64,000 bases of DNA. Origin: Treponema sp. GTDB taxonomy: Bacteria > Spirochaetota > Spirochaetia > Treponematales > Treponemataceae. The stretch's first letter is position 1. The number at the start of each line of letters is the position of its first letter. The stretch covers positions 124,001 through 188,000 of the forward strand of contig JAFUYH010000013.1 in the NCBI GenBank assembly GCA_017470605.1, written 5' to 3'. The position numbers and the translations under genes are program-made. Positions 9,356 to 18,317 of this stretch are shown piece by piece. The notes under the pieces were generated by a model, which did no database searches, was not told where the DNA came from, and saw only the letters and a program-made list of their open reading frames with translations.

Positions 9356-10984
9356 ATGATAGTATTTATTGATAACAAGGACAGTTTTACATTTAATATA
9401 GTTCAGAATTTAGAAAGGATTTCTGGCAGTCATGTCTATGTATTCCGCTCTGAAGAAACAAGCGTAGAAGAAATTGAATCTTTAAAGCCAAGTCATATTA
9501 TAATAGGCCCCGGGCCAGGCAGACCAGAAGAAGCAGGCATTTCTCTGGAAGCAATCCGCTATTTTGCAGGCAGAATTCCTATTTTGGGAATCTGTCTTGG
9601 ACATCAGGCAATTGGAGCCGCATTCGGTGCAGAAATTACAGGGGCAAAATACATACGGCATGGAATTGTTGAGGAAATAAAGACAGACGGACGCGGACTG
9701 TTCAGAAACATAGGATTAAAAGGCAATTTTACACGTTATCATTCCCTTGTAATTAAAGAAGAAAGCCTTCCTAAGGAATTTGAAGTTACAGCCCGGGCAA
9801 AAGACGGTGATATTATGGGAATCCGCCATAAGGAATTTGTAATTGAAGGAGTACAGTTCCACCCTGAAAGCATTGCAAGCGAAAAAGGAGATTCTCTTTT
9901 TAAGGCATTTTTAAATTACAGCAGGGAAAACATCTCTCATGTTCTGATTTTAAATCAGCTGATTGACAGGAAGGAAGCACTTTCCAGAAAGCAGACTTCT
10001 GCATTTATCAGTGAACTGACAGACGGAACTATGGATGAAAAAATTGCGTCCAGCATTCTAACTGCCATGGCTGCAAGAGGACTTCCTACAGCAGAAGAAA
10101 TGGGTGGTGCCGCAGATGTAATGCTTTCTAAAAAAACAGCTTTTCCTTTAAGTAAAAATGGTCTTGCAGAAATTGTAGGAACAGGAGGAGATGGAAAAGG
10201 TTCCTTCAATATATCATCACTTTCTGCCATAGTTGCCGCAAGCTGCGGGCAGACAATGGCAAAACACGGAAACAGAGCCGTTTCTTCAAAATCAGGCTCG
10301 GCAGATTTTTTTGAGGCACTGGGAATAAACATTATGGCAAGCCCGGAAAAAACTGCGGAACTTGTAAAGAAAACAGGATTCGGGTTTTTAATGGCACCTG
10401 TTTACCATTCGGCAATGCGCTTTGCGGCACCAATCAGAAAAGCCCTTGGAATTAAAACAATTTTTAATGTCTTAGGCCCCCTTTTGAATCCTGCAAATGC
10501 TGAATATGAAGTTCTCGGCGTATATTCAAAAGATTTACTGCAGGACTATGCGCGGGCGGCAAAATCTCTTGGAGCAAAAAGAGTCATGGTAGTTTCATCA
10601 GAAGACGGTTACGATGAAATTTCACCATGCGCCCTTACCCATGTATTTCAGATTGATGAAAAAGGCAATGAAAGCAGGTATGTAATAGATCCAAAAAACT
10701 TTGGAATAACAGAAGAAGAAACTGATGAAAATGAACTGTACGGCGGAAACGGTTCTGACAATGCAAAACTTGCTCTTGAAGTTCTGCATGGAAAGGGCAG
10801 AAAAACAATTCGGGCTGCAGTAGGTTTAAACGCCGGCGCCGTGCTTTATCTATGCGGAAAAGCAAAAAACTTAAAAGAAGGCTACGGCATGGCTCTTAAA
10901 GCGATAGACAGCGGAAAGGCTCTTGAAAAACTTAATGAAATTCAAAAGTTCAGCAAAGAAATAAATGAGGAAAGTGCTGCATAA
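9356..10984 (+). CDS. trpGD: Fused anthranilate synthase glutaminase / anthranilate phosphoribosyltransferase
   Basis: 542 residues. Residues 1-~195 are a class I glutaminase: GPGPGRPEEAG, nucleophile Cys in LGICLGHQAIG and the His-Glu pair in VQFHPESIA. It supplies ammonia to TrpE. Residues ~200-542 are TrpD, which adds phosphoribosyl to anthranilate: GTGGDGKGSFNISS (PRPP loop), KHGNRAVSSKSGSADF and FLMAPVYHSAMR. The start at 9356 is chosen because AGGAGG (9344-9349) sits right before it; an in-frame ATG at 9329 would overlap trpE. TrpGD fusion is also known in enterobacteria. Third gene follows after 3 nt. Confidence 0.96.
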   Translation: MIVFIDNKDSFTFNIVQNLERISGSHVYVFRSEETSVEEIESLKPSHIIIGPGPGRPEEAGISLEAIRYFAGRIPILGICLGHQAIGAAFGAEITGAKYIRHGIVEEIKTDGRGLFRNIGLKGNFTRYHSLVIKEESLPKEFEVTARAKDGDIMGIRHKEFVIEGVQFHPESIASEKGDSLFKAFLNYSRENISHVLILNQLIDRKEALSRKQTSAFISELTDGTMDEKIASSILTAMAARGLPTAEEMGGAADVMLSKKTAFPLSKNGLAEIVGTGGDGKGSFNISSLSAIVAASCGQTMAKHGNRAVSSKSGSADFFEALGINIMASPEKTAELVKKTGFGFLMAPVYHSAMRFAAPIRKALGIKTIFNVLGPLLNPANAEYEVLGVYSKDLLQDYARAAKSLGAKRVMVVSSEDGYDEISPCALTHVFQIDEKGNESRYVIDPKNFGITEEETDENELYGGNGSDNAKLALEVLHGKGRKTIRAAVGLNAGAVLYLCGKAKNLKEGYGMALKAIDSGKALEKLNEIQKFSKEINEESAA

Positions 10985-10987
10985 AAA

Positions 10988-12457
10988 ATGAAAGACATTC
11001 TTACAGAAATAGTAGAAAAAAGACAGGATGATATAAAACGGCTGGGTGTAAACTTCGGAATCCAGCTTCCAGAAAAACGACAGAGGAAGGTACACCCTTT
11101 TCCTGCAAAAGGCGCAATTCTGGAAGTAAAAAGGGCTTCTCCAAGCAAGGGTAACATTGCCCCGGAACTGAATGCAGGAGAAACGGCAATTTCTTATGCA
11201 GAATCAGGAGCTGCTGCAATCAGCTGCCTTACAGAAACTAATTATTTTAAGGGCAGCTTAAAAGACCTTATGGAAGTCTGCCGGAATTTAGATAAATATG
11301 CTTCAGATAAAAAGTGTAAAAATACGCCTGCAGTATTAAGGAAAGACTTTCTTTTGAGCCCGGAAGAAATTGAAGTTTCCTATCTGGCGGGGGCAGATGC
11401 CGTCCTGCTGATAGCAAGACTTCTTGATGAAGAAAATCTTGTAGCAATGGCAGAAAAGGCTGCCGCCTGCAAGATGACAAGCCTGGTTGAAGTAAGGTCT
11501 GATACAGATTTAGAAAAACTTGCCCTTCTGGCAAAAAAGGTTGATAAAAAATATTTAGCATGCGGTGTGAACAGCAGAGATCTGGCAGACTTTAAAATTG
11601 ATTTATTAAAGCCATGTTCACTGCTTTTTAAAATCCGCTCTATTTTTAATCAGGATGACAGTATTCCTGTGATTTTTGAAAGCGGAATCAGGACAAAAGA
11701 AGCGGCTTATTTTGCAGGCAGCCTTGGCTTTTCTGGAATGCTGCTGGGAGAAGCGGCCGCAAAAAATCCCCTGATACGGAAAGATCTGGTAAAGTCTTTT
11801 GAAAGCGCAAGACCGACAAAAAATGCAGACTTCTGGCTTTCACTTTCCAGAGAAAAAAAATCCGCTCCCCTTATAAAAATTTGCGGGCTTACAAATGCAG
11901 AAGATGTTTCTCTGGCAGAAAAATCAGGAGCAGATTTTCTTGGATTTATTTTTGCCTCAGGCTATGAACGGAATGTTTGCGACAAAAAAATTGCAGAAAT
12001 CATTCCTGCATTAAAAAACGTAAAGGCAAAAAAAATTGCAGTCATTACAGAAATAAATTCAAAAGAAGCGGAATGTGCAATTAAATATGTAGAAAATGGA
12101 ATTTTAGACTGCCTGCAGTTTCATAACATTCCATACAAGGCTATTCCAGAAAAACTTCTGAATCTTCCCCATTATTTTGCCGTCTCAGACAGGGAAAAAG
12201 ACATAAACAGTGCTGTGGAAGAACTGTTTTTAAAAGGTGAAGCCCGGATTCTGCAGGACTGCAGAAGTCATAATTATGATGAAAACCAGAAACTTTGGAT
12301 TGCAGGAGGCTTAAGTCCAGAAAACGTATATGAGATTGTAAAAAAGTTTCAGCCGGAACTGATTGACCTTTCAAGCGGAATTGAAAGCGAAGTCTGTAAA
12401 AAAGACAGCGAAAAAGTGAAAAAATTATTTTTAGAAATAGAAAAAGCAAGGAATTAA
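10988..12457 (+). CDS. trpCF: Fused indole-3-glycerol-phosphate synthase / phosphoribosylanthranilate isomerase
   Basis: 489 residues. TrpC part: residues ~1-280, with catalytic Lys in ILEVKRASPSKGNI, VLRKDFLLSPEE and the phosphate-binding end IFESGIRTKE...MLLGEA. TrpF part: from ~290, beginning LIKICGLTNAEDVSLAEKSG with the catalytic Cys in KICGLT, through AGGLSPENV and LIDLSSGIE. Together they turn phosphoribosylanthranilate into indole glycerol phosphate. It starts 4 nt after trpGD and ends 4 nt before trpB, so all are translated from one message. Confidence 0.96.
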   Translation: MKDILTEIVEKRQDDIKRLGVNFGIQLPEKRQRKVHPFPAKGAILEVKRASPSKGNIAPELNAGETAISYAESGAAAISCLTETNYFKGSLKDLMEVCRNLDKYASDKKCKNTPAVLRKDFLLSPEEIEVSYLAGADAVLLIARLLDEENLVAMAEKAAACKMTSLVEVRSDTDLEKLALLAKKVDKKYLACGVNSRDLADFKIDLLKPCSLLFKIRSIFNQDDSIPVIFESGIRTKEAAYFAGSLGFSGMLLGEAAAKNPLIRKDLVKSFESARPTKNADFWLSLSREKKSAPLIKICGLTNAEDVSLAEKSGADFLGFIFASGYERNVCDKKIAEIIPALKNVKAKKIAVITEINSKEAECAIKYVENGILDCLQFHNIPYKAIPEKLLNLPHYFAVSDREKDINSAVEELFLKGEARILQDCRSHNYDENQKLWIAGGLSPENVYEIVKKFQPELIDLSSGIESEVCKKDSEKVKKLFLEIEKARN

Positions 12458-12461
12458 TATT

Positions 12462-13727
12462 ATGACACATTCTGACAATGGATTTTTTGAAAATTTTGGC
12501 GGTAAATATGTGGCAGAAGTGCTCCGCCGCCCTCTTGATGAGCTGGAAGCAGCATTTAATGAAGCCATGAATGACCAGACCTTTTTACAGGAACTGGAAA
12601 TCATAAGAAGAGATTACATAGGTCGCGAAACACCGCTTTATTATGCCCAAAATGCAAGTAAAATTCTTGGCGGGGCACAAATTTATATAAAACTGGAAGG
12701 ACTTGCAAATACCGGGGCCCACAAAATAAACAATGCAATGGGGCAATGCCTTCTTGCAAAAAGAATGGGAAAAAAAAGAATTATTGCCGAAACAGGAGCC
12801 GGTCAGCATGGCCTGGCAACTGCGGCAGCCTGTGCAAAACTGGGGCTCGACTGCACTATCTACATGGGAGAAATTGACGTGCGGCGCCAGCAGCCGAATG
12901 TTGCGGCAATGGAATTGTACGGAGCAAAAGTTCAGCCTGTAACAAGCGGAAGCAGAACCTTAAAAGACGCTGTAAACGAAGCCATGAGAGACTGGGCAGC
13001 GAATCCTGATACGACACACTATGTCTTAGGCTCGGCTCTAGGCCCTGCGCCTTTTCCTGATATCGTAAGGGAATTTCAAAGCGTAATCGGACGCGAAGTA
13101 AAAAAGCAGGCTTTAGAGCGGGGAATAAAAATAGGAGCCATGGTAGCCTGTGTTGGAGGAGGTTCCAACTCCATAGGATTTTTTGAGCCGTTTATAAATG
13201 AAAAAAGCCCCAGACTTATAGGGGCAGAAGCAGGAGGAATAGGCCCTGAAATCGGAGAAAATGCCAGCCGGATGACAGGAAACGCATCCAGAGAAGGCAT
13301 TATGCAGGGCTACAAAAGCCGTTTTCTATTGGATGAAGACGGACAGGCACTTCCTACCCGTTCTATTTCCGCCGGCTTAGATTACTGCGGAATCGGCCCC
13401 CAGCTTGCAGCACTTGGTCAGACAGGCCGAATTGAATTCACTTCTATTCTGGATAAAGAAGCCCTGCTGGCCCTGCAGTTTTTTGCAAAAAATGAAGGTA
13501 TTCTGTTTGCCCTTGAAAGTGCCCATGCAGGTGCGGCGGCAATCAAAATTGCAAAAGAAATTCCTGAAGATAAGGCAATTATAATCAATATGAGCGGAAG
13601 AGGAGACAAAGATGTATTCATTACAAGCCCTATCTTCCGCCATGAAAAATGGCTGGAATTCTTACATGCAGAAACAGCAAGACTGGAAGGCGGAAAAGAC
13701 ATTCACGAAGCAGAGGTTATGAAATGA
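12462..13727 (+). CDS. trpB: Tryptophan synthase beta chain
   Basis: 421 residues. PLP enzyme that joins indole and serine to give tryptophan. The PLP lysine lies in GAHKINNAMGQCLLAKRMGK; the beta-site motif AETGAGQHG follows, and the phosphate loop is VACVGGGSNSIG. The N-terminus FFENFGGKYVAEVLRRPLDEL is typical of the TrpB1 type that pairs with TrpA. Its stop overlaps the trpA start by the ATGA arrangement (13724-13727), so the two subunits are translationally coupled. Confidence 0.97.
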   Translation: MTHSDNGFFENFGGKYVAEVLRRPLDELEAAFNEAMNDQTFLQELEIIRRDYIGRETPLYYAQNASKILGGAQIYIKLEGLANTGAHKINNAMGQCLLAKRMGKKRIIAETGAGQHGLATAAACAKLGLDCTIYMGEIDVRRQQPNVAAMELYGAKVQPVTSGSRTLKDAVNEAMRDWAANPDTTHYVLGSALGPAPFPDIVREFQSVIGREVKKQALERGIKIGAMVACVGGGSNSIGFFEPFINEKSPRLIGAEAGGIGPEIGENASRMTGNASREGIMQGYKSRFLLDEDGQALPTRSISAGLDYCGIGPQLAALGQTGRIEFTSILDKEALLALQFFAKNEGILFALESAHAGAAAIKIAKEIPEDKAIIINMSGRGDKDVFITSPIFRHEKWLEFLHAETARLEGGKDIHEAEVMK

Positions 13728-14491
13728 AAAAAATAAAACTGATGAGTCATCTTGTGGCAGGTTATCCAAATACAGAAACAGCACTAAATGCTGCGCGTGC
13801 CCTTATAAAAGGCGGTGCAGATATTCTTGAAATTCAGCTTCCTTTTTCTGACCCGAGTGCAGACGGCCCTGCAATACAGACCGCCTGTACTCAGGTTTTA
13901 AGCAGAAAATTCAAGACCAGAGACGGCTTTGATTTTATCAGCCGGATTCATAAGGAATTCCCAGACCTTACTATTTATTTAATGAGTTATGCCTCTCTGG
14001 CCTATACCCCCGGAATAGCAAACTTCTGTAAAAAAGCGGCCGAGGCAGGTGTAAAGGGCATGATTATTCCAGACCTTCCTTTTGATAATGACGAAGGATT
14101 GAGTGCGGAATGTAAGAAAAACGGCATGATAAACATTCCTGTTGCCGCTCCATCTATGAGTAAAGAAAGACTTGAAAAACTTTCCAGCGCAGGCTTTCCC
14201 TATATTTATGCGGCACTGAGAACCGGCATTACGGGAACAGATACCAGAATTGATGACAAAACAATTGATTTTCTAAAGAATGTAAGCAAAGGAGGAAGCA
14301 AAATTTACGGCGGTTTTGGAATTTCAAACGGAAAACAGGCAAATCTTTTAGCATCTTCCGTTGAGGCGATTGTTGCAGGCTCTGTTTTTGTAAGGATTAT
14401 TACAGAAAACAAGGATAATCCAGAAAAACTTTCAAAAGAGATTGAAGCAAAGGCAAGGGAACTATGCGGACTGCAGGAAGCCGGATGCTAA
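13724..14491 (+). CDS. trpA: Tryptophan synthase alpha chain
   Basis: 256 residues from the ATG overlapping the trpB stop; a longer reading from 13649 would run through trpB and is rejected. TIM barrel that cleaves indole glycerol phosphate to indole. The catalytic Glu is in ILEIQLPFSDPSADGPAIQ, and the second acid is the Asp of that motif. IIPDLPFDNDEG and KIYGGFGISNGKQ follow. The usual SRxGVTG loop reads LRTGITGTD here, a mild variation. Last gene of the trp operon; its stop overlaps the convergent folE2 stop by 4 nt. Confidence 0.95.
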   Translation: MKKIKLMSHLVAGYPNTETALNAARALIKGGADILEIQLPFSDPSADGPAIQTACTQVLSRKFKTRDGFDFISRIHKEFPDLTIYLMSYASLAYTPGIANFCKKAAEAGVKGMIIPDLPFDNDEGLSAECKKNGMINIPVAAPSMSKERLEKLSSAGFPYIYAALRTGITGTDTRIDDKTIDFLKNVSKGGSKIYGGFGISNGKQANLLASSVEAIVAGSVFVRIITENKDNPEKLSKEIEAKARELCGLQEAGC

Positions 14492-15402
14492 TCTGAAACG
14501 GCGCAGGCGTAGGCGTTGTGGTTGTGAATGCTTTCGTCTGTTTCAGCTTCTACAGAAAAATGTTCAAAGCCCATTTTTTTCAGCCCCAGGAAAACTTCGC
14601 GTACAAGGTCTTCTACAAAGCGGGGATTGTCGTAAGCGTGCTCGGTAACGTATTTTTCGTCCTTTCGCTTTAAAAGGGTATAGAGCGGAGTTGAAGCGGC
14701 ATCTTCTATCATGCTGATTACGTCTTCAATCCAGAAGAAGTCTTTGTACAAAAGGCGGACTTTTACGGTTCCCCGCTGGTTGTGGGCTCCGTAGTCACTG
14801 ATGGCCTTTGAGCAGGGGCAGAGGGTTGCAATGGGCACCTGGATGGTGACGAAGAATTTGCGGTAAGAGGCATCTGAGCAGGTGTTGCGGGCGGCGTCTG
14901 AGCCCGCAGAGGGGGTAGCGGAAGACAGCTCGCTGGCTGGAGCGAGGGATGATTTATCGTTCAAATCTGAAAAAATAGTCCGCTGGACTGTTTTTTCAGA
15001 TTTGTTCAATAATATACCTCCTGCAACTTCACCTTCATAAGCACAAGTGTATTCCATAATGCCGGCGGCAGCAGTTACAGGGGCTTTTTTTTCTATAAAA
15101 TAAGGAAATTCCACGCAGCCATAAGCCTTCTGAGCATCCAGACGAGCCCGCATTTCTTCCAGCATATCCAGAAAGTGCTGCATGGTAATGTCGGTGTGGT
15201 ATTTGTGAAAAACCTCTATAAAGCGGGACATGTGGGTGCCCTTAAAATTATGAGGAAGATTTACAAAGAGGTCTACGCGGGCTGTAGTGTTCTGAGTCTT
15301 ATGATTTTTATCCAGAACAGTTACAGGATATTTTACACCTTTTACGCCAACTTTCTGCAGGGGAATTTTTCTGGTGTCTTCTTCATTCTGAATATCACGC
15401 AT
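14488..15402 (-). CDS. folE2: GTP cyclohydrolase IB (FolE2 family), with a palindromic insertion
   Basis: 304 residues; the family is usually about 260. It makes dihydroneopterin triphosphate from GTP for folate or queuosine. Family motifs: the N-terminal VGVKGVKYPVTV, SRFIEVFHKYH, and the metal-site region IATLCPCSKAISDYGAHNQRG. Between GEVAGG (~129) and RKFFVTIQVP (~181) lies about 50 residues of low-complexity sequence (ILLNKSEKTVQ...AGSDAARN). It is absent from typical members and is encoded by a 20-bp-arm palindrome plus GC-rich flank. The insertion is in frame, in a surface loop just before the active-site strand, so the protein may still work. The RBS GGAG overlaps the folD stop. Confidence 0.93.
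   Translation of the reverse strand: MRDIQNEEDTRKIPLQKVGVKGVKYPVTVLDKNHKTQNTTARVDLFVNLPHNFKGTHMSRFIEVFHKYHTDITMQHFLDMLEEMRARLDAQKAYGCVEFPYFIEKKAPVTAAAGIMEYTCAYEGEVAGGILLNKSEKTVQRTIFSDLNDKSSLAPASELSSATPSAGSDAARNTCSDASYRKFFVTIQVPIATLCPCSKAISDYGAHNQRGTVKVRLLYKDFFWIEDVISMIEDAASTPLYTLLKRKDEKYVTEHAYDNPRFVEDLVREVFLGLKKMGFEHFSVEAETDESIHNHNAYACAVSD
14962..15004. repeat. Palindromic element inside folE2
   Basis: Two 20-nt arms (14962-14981 and 14985-15004; AAATCTGAAAAAA / TTTTTTCAGATTT core) are separated by GCT and differ at one position. It is read in frame as part of a ~50-residue insertion in FolE2. The GC-rich stretch beside it (about 14870-14950) contains GGCTGGAGCGAGGG, whose last 13 bases recur outside genes at about 55408-55422. 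Confidence 0.85.
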
Positions 15403-15405
15403 CGC

Positions 15406-16287
15406 CTACTCCGAGCTAGCCGCACATTCTGCAGCTTCCAGTGTATTCTGCATAAGCATTGCAATTGTCATAGGGCCAACTCCACCCGGAACCGGTGTAA
15501 TAAAGGAAGTTTTTTCTTTAAGGTCGTCAAAATCGCTGTCACCAATCAGGCGGAAACCGCTTTTTTTAGAAGAATCCGGAATGCGGTTTACACCAACATC
15601 AATAACAACGGCACCTTCCTTTACCATATCGGCAGTGAGCGTATGAGGGCGGCCGCTGGCAACTACGATAATATCTGCCTGGCGGGTAATTTCTGCCATG
15701 TTTTTTGTGCCTGTGTGGCACATTGTAACGGTACAGTTTACATCCTTGCGGGCAAGCAGAATTGAAACAGGCTTTCCTACGATATTTGAACGGCCAATTA
15801 CAACTGCGTGTTTGCCGGAGGTTTCAATTTCTTCATGCTGAAGAAGAACTATGATTCCATGCGGAGTGCAAGGCAAAAAGCCCGGACGGCCAATCATCAT
15901 GTTGCCTACAGAAACCGGATGAAAACCATCAACGTCTTTTTCCGGAGCGATTGCCATAATCACCTTGTCTTCGTTTATATGTTTTGGAAGAGGAAGCTGA
16001 ACCAGAATTCCGTGAACGCTTGGGTCTGCATTGAGTTCTTTTATAAGAGAAAGCAGTTCTTCTTCTCTTGTAGATTCAGGCAGATGAACAGAACGGTCTA
16101 TCATGCCAACTTCGGCAAGGGCTTTCTGTTTTCCTGTAACATAGGAAACAGAAGCAGGATTGTCTCCCACCAGAATTACAGCCAGACAGGCATGAACTCC
16201 TTTTTTCTTTAATGCAGCAACTTTTGCAGCTACCTCTGCACGAACATCAGCCGCAACCTGTTTTCCGTCTATGATTTTTGCACTCAT
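15406..16287 (-). CDS. folD: Methylenetetrahydrofolate dehydrogenase / methenyltetrahydrofolate cyclohydrolase
   Basis: 293 residues, usual FolD length. Bifunctional enzyme interconverting methylene-, methenyl- and formyl-tetrahydrofolate. SYVTGKQKA carries the catalytic Tyr and Lys, [16 protein letters not shown] is the signature, [11 protein letters not shown] follows, and the NADP-binding part has [14 protein letters not shown] and [20 protein letters not shown]. It lies 3 nt upstream of folE2 on the minus strand, so both form a one-carbon/pterin operon. The leader has AAGG 7 nt before the start. Confidence 0.97.
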   Translation of the reverse strand: MSAKIIDGKQVAADVRAEVAAKVAALKKKGVHACLAVILVGDNPASVSYVTGKQKALAEVGMIDRSVHLPESTREEELLSLIKELNADPSVHGILVQLPLPKHINEDKVIMAIAPEKDVDGFHPVSVGNMMIGRPGFLPCTPHGIIVLLQHEEIETSGKHAVVIGRSNIVGKPVSILLARKDVNCTVTMCHTGTKNMAEITRQADIIVVASGRPHTLTADMVKEGAVVIDVGVNRIPDSSKKSGFRLIGDSDFDDLKEKTSFITPVPGGVGPMTIAMLMQNTLEAAECAASSE

Positions 16288-16315
16288 GTAACCTTATTTC
16301 TCCATTCTGGTTTTA

Positions 16316-16344
16316 TTGATAAACTGAATTAAAATCAGTATATT
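16316..16344 (+). promoter_or_regulatory. Promoter of the 16.4-kb envelope genes
   Basis: TTGATA (16316-16321), 17-nt spacer, TATATT (16339-16344). The start codon of the first gene is 52 nt downstream. Confidence 0.6.
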
Positions 16345-16396
16345 CTTTATATTCCTATTGAATAAAAATATACTGAAATACAAAAAAGGTCGCAAT

Positions 16397-16978
16397 ATGA
16401 AAAAATTGATTTCTGTAGTAGCAGCCTTGTGTCTGTGTACTACCCTTGTTTTTGCCCAGGAAGATGAAGGCGATTACTATGATGACGGTTATGTTTATGA
16501 ACAGAACGGAGCCGGAGACAGGTTCCTTAAGATAAACCTGATGGCAAACTTCCCCCTGAATTTTGGAAAGCAGCTCTACCCTCTTGGCGGAGCCGTTGAT
16601 GCAGGATACTATCAGTTCTTGACTTCAAACTTTGCAATAGGCGGTGAAGTTCTTGTAGGTTACAACGTAACAATCGGTAAAAAACCTTTGATTCTGGCTC
16701 CTATCACTTTTGGAGCACTTTTTCAGCCTACTCTGGGAAAATTTGAATTTCCTATTACAGCAGGAATTGGAATTTCAACTGTTTCATGCCAGAACGAAAC
16801 TTACTTTCCGGGCTTTACGGCAAAGATAAGCGCCGGGACATTTTACCGTCTTAATGAAATGTGGTCTCTTGGGCTTTACGGAAGTGCCTACTGGCTGCCG
16901 CAATGGTTCAAAAATCCTGAATATAATGATAACGGATTATTTGCTACTGCAGGAATTGGGGCAAGGTATCACTTCTAG
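16397..16978 (+). CDS. Secreted beta-barrel-like outer membrane protein
   Basis: 193 residues from the ATG at 16397, which begins a clear signal peptide (MKKLISVVAALCLCTTLVFA, cut before QEDEG). An in-frame earlier start would place 13 charged residues before it and is rejected. The mature part is acidic, then made of short alternating strands rich in G, Y and F (FLKINLMANFPLNFGKQ, SLGLYGSAYWLPQWF) and ends in ARYHF, a C-terminal aromatic typical of outer-membrane barrels. Similar small barrels are common in treponemes; the cargo or ligand is unknown. The next gene starts 9 nt later. Confidence 0.75.
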   Translation: MKKLISVVAALCLCTTLVFAQEDEGDYYDDGYVYEQNGAGDRFLKINLMANFPLNFGKQLYPLGGAVDAGYYQFLTSNFAIGGEVLVGYNVTIGKKPLILAPITFGALFQPTLGKFEFPITAGIGISTVSCQNETYFPGFTAKISAGTFYRLNEMWSLGLYGSAYWLPQWFKNPEYNDNGLFATAGIGARYHF

Positions 16979-16987
16979 GAGAACAAA

Positions 16988-18226
16988 ATGAAAAAAAACA
17001 TATTCTTTACTTCACTTTTATTAGTTTCTATATTTTTTGCAGGATGTTTTGATCCTGTATTTTATGACATTCGCAATGACGTTGCCCCGGAAGAAGCGAC
17101 TGTTTCCGGGAACATTACTTCCATAACAAGATATACTGTTAATGGGGATGAATACCTTGTTCTTTCTGCAGATAAAGGCCTCCGTTATAAGGCTGTGGAA
17201 GACAATTTTCACGGGGCATGGAAAGACATTCCTTCTGCTCAGCTTCCTTACACAGAACACAGTTATGATTATTTTAGTGAAACTCATAACGGTCAGCAGC
17301 TTCTTAAGGTTCTGGCAGATTCTAAAACCCTTTATCTGCTGACTGCTTCTTACAAAAATGACACGGCACTTGGAACTACAGTAATAGATAAAATAAAACT
17401 ATATGGAGCCCAGATTCAGGATTGGGCTTCTGTTTCTTCTGACAGCTGGACAGAAATTATTGGTGATGATGATTCATCAACTTATTTCCCTACATATACT
17501 TACAGTTACTATAATTACACTGCATTTTCTGTTTTCCAGACAAATGCCCCTCAAAAAGACCACAGAAAAGTCTTTATCCGCACAGGTGATGTAAATGCAT
17601 ATTCTGATGATTACACAAGTATTTCTTATTATGAACTTGATGGCACAAAGGCTCCATCAGAAATTGAAGTAACTCCAGAAGAAGTGGCAAACAAATCAAG
17701 TTCAACAAACTGTGCATATTCCGCAGTATGGTTTGATGGAAAAGTTCTCTTCTTTAATTCAAAAGCGTCTACAACAAACGAAACTTATGATGACGAAGCC
17801 AGCCATTTCTATTATTCAAGCAGTTCAACAGTTTATCACAGTGATGAAGCAGGAAGCGTTGCGAGTGACACTCTGTCCGCAGGAGAATATGTTTCTGCCC
17901 TCATGACTTGCAGTGATGCACTGATTATAGGAAGGGGAAACTTTTCTTCAAGCACATCTTCAAACGGAGGACTCAAGAAAACAAGTCTTGAAGCAGGGAT
18001 TCCTGGAGCTTCTCTTATAGATTTTGAAACGAATGCTTCTTTCCAGATTACTTCTTCATATTATGTAACGGCCCTGCTTAATGCCACTCCAGATAAATCT
18101 GAATTAGAAAGTGATTTATATGCCGCAATTACATACAAAGGGTCGGGAACTTCTACCAGCGTTTCTGCAAATAATAAGGGGCTCTGGTCTTACTACCCTG
18201 ACCGCGGCAACTGGAACAGGGAATAG
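16988..18226 (+). CDS. Lipoprotein of unknown function
   Basis: 412 residues. The signal peptide ends in a lipobox, SIFFAGC, giving Cys20 as the lipidated residue. The body is Ser/Thr/Tyr-rich with many short strands (SYDYFSETHNGQQLLKV, YTYSYYNYTAFSVFQ), which suggests a beta-propeller or other repeat fold, but no known domain is recognised. Probably anchored in the periplasm or at the surface and co-transcribed with the beta-barrel gene 9 nt upstream, perhaps as its partner (inference). AGGAG at 16977-16981 gives a good RBS. Confidence 0.75.
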   Translation: MKKNIFFTSLLLVSIFFAGCFDPVFYDIRNDVAPEEATVSGNITSITRYTVNGDEYLVLSADKGLRYKAVEDNFHGAWKDIPSAQLPYTEHSYDYFSETHNGQQLLKVLADSKTLYLLTASYKNDTALGTTVIDKIKLYGAQIQDWASVSSDSWTEIIGDDDSSTYFPTYTYSYYNYTAFSVFQTNAPQKDHRKVFIRTGDVNAYSDDYTSISYYELDGTKAPSEIEVTPEEVANKSSSTNCAYSAVWFDGKVLFFNSKASTTNETYDDEASHFYYSSSSTVYHSDEAGSVASDTLSAGEYVSALMTCSDALIIGRGNFSSSTSSNGGLKKTSLEAGIPGASLIDFETNASFQITSSYYVTALLNATPDKSELESDLYAAITYKGSGTSTSVSANNKGLWSYYPDRGNWNRE

Positions 18227-18273
18227 ACTTACAGGACAAGCGCATTATAATGCATTTGCACTGCACAGCACAT

Positions 18274-18294
18274 TTGCCGTGCTTGACACGGCAA
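18274..18294. repeat. Short CTTGA-loop palindrome after the lipoprotein gene
   Basis: TTGCCGTG-CTTGA-CACGGCAA, a perfect 8-bp stem followed by a T-rich stretch. It may act as terminator for the lipoprotein gene. The same loop and ends recur at 50164-50186 and 52921-52944, and a half form at 47392 and 39966. Confidence 0.6.
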
Positions 18295-18317
18295 TCTTTT
18301 TCGCTGAAAATAGCCCT

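Noticed and set aside
15175-15765. A 196-codon frame on the plus strand across folE2 and folD
   Set aside because: Lies opposite two certain genes; no recognisable motif and no start context.
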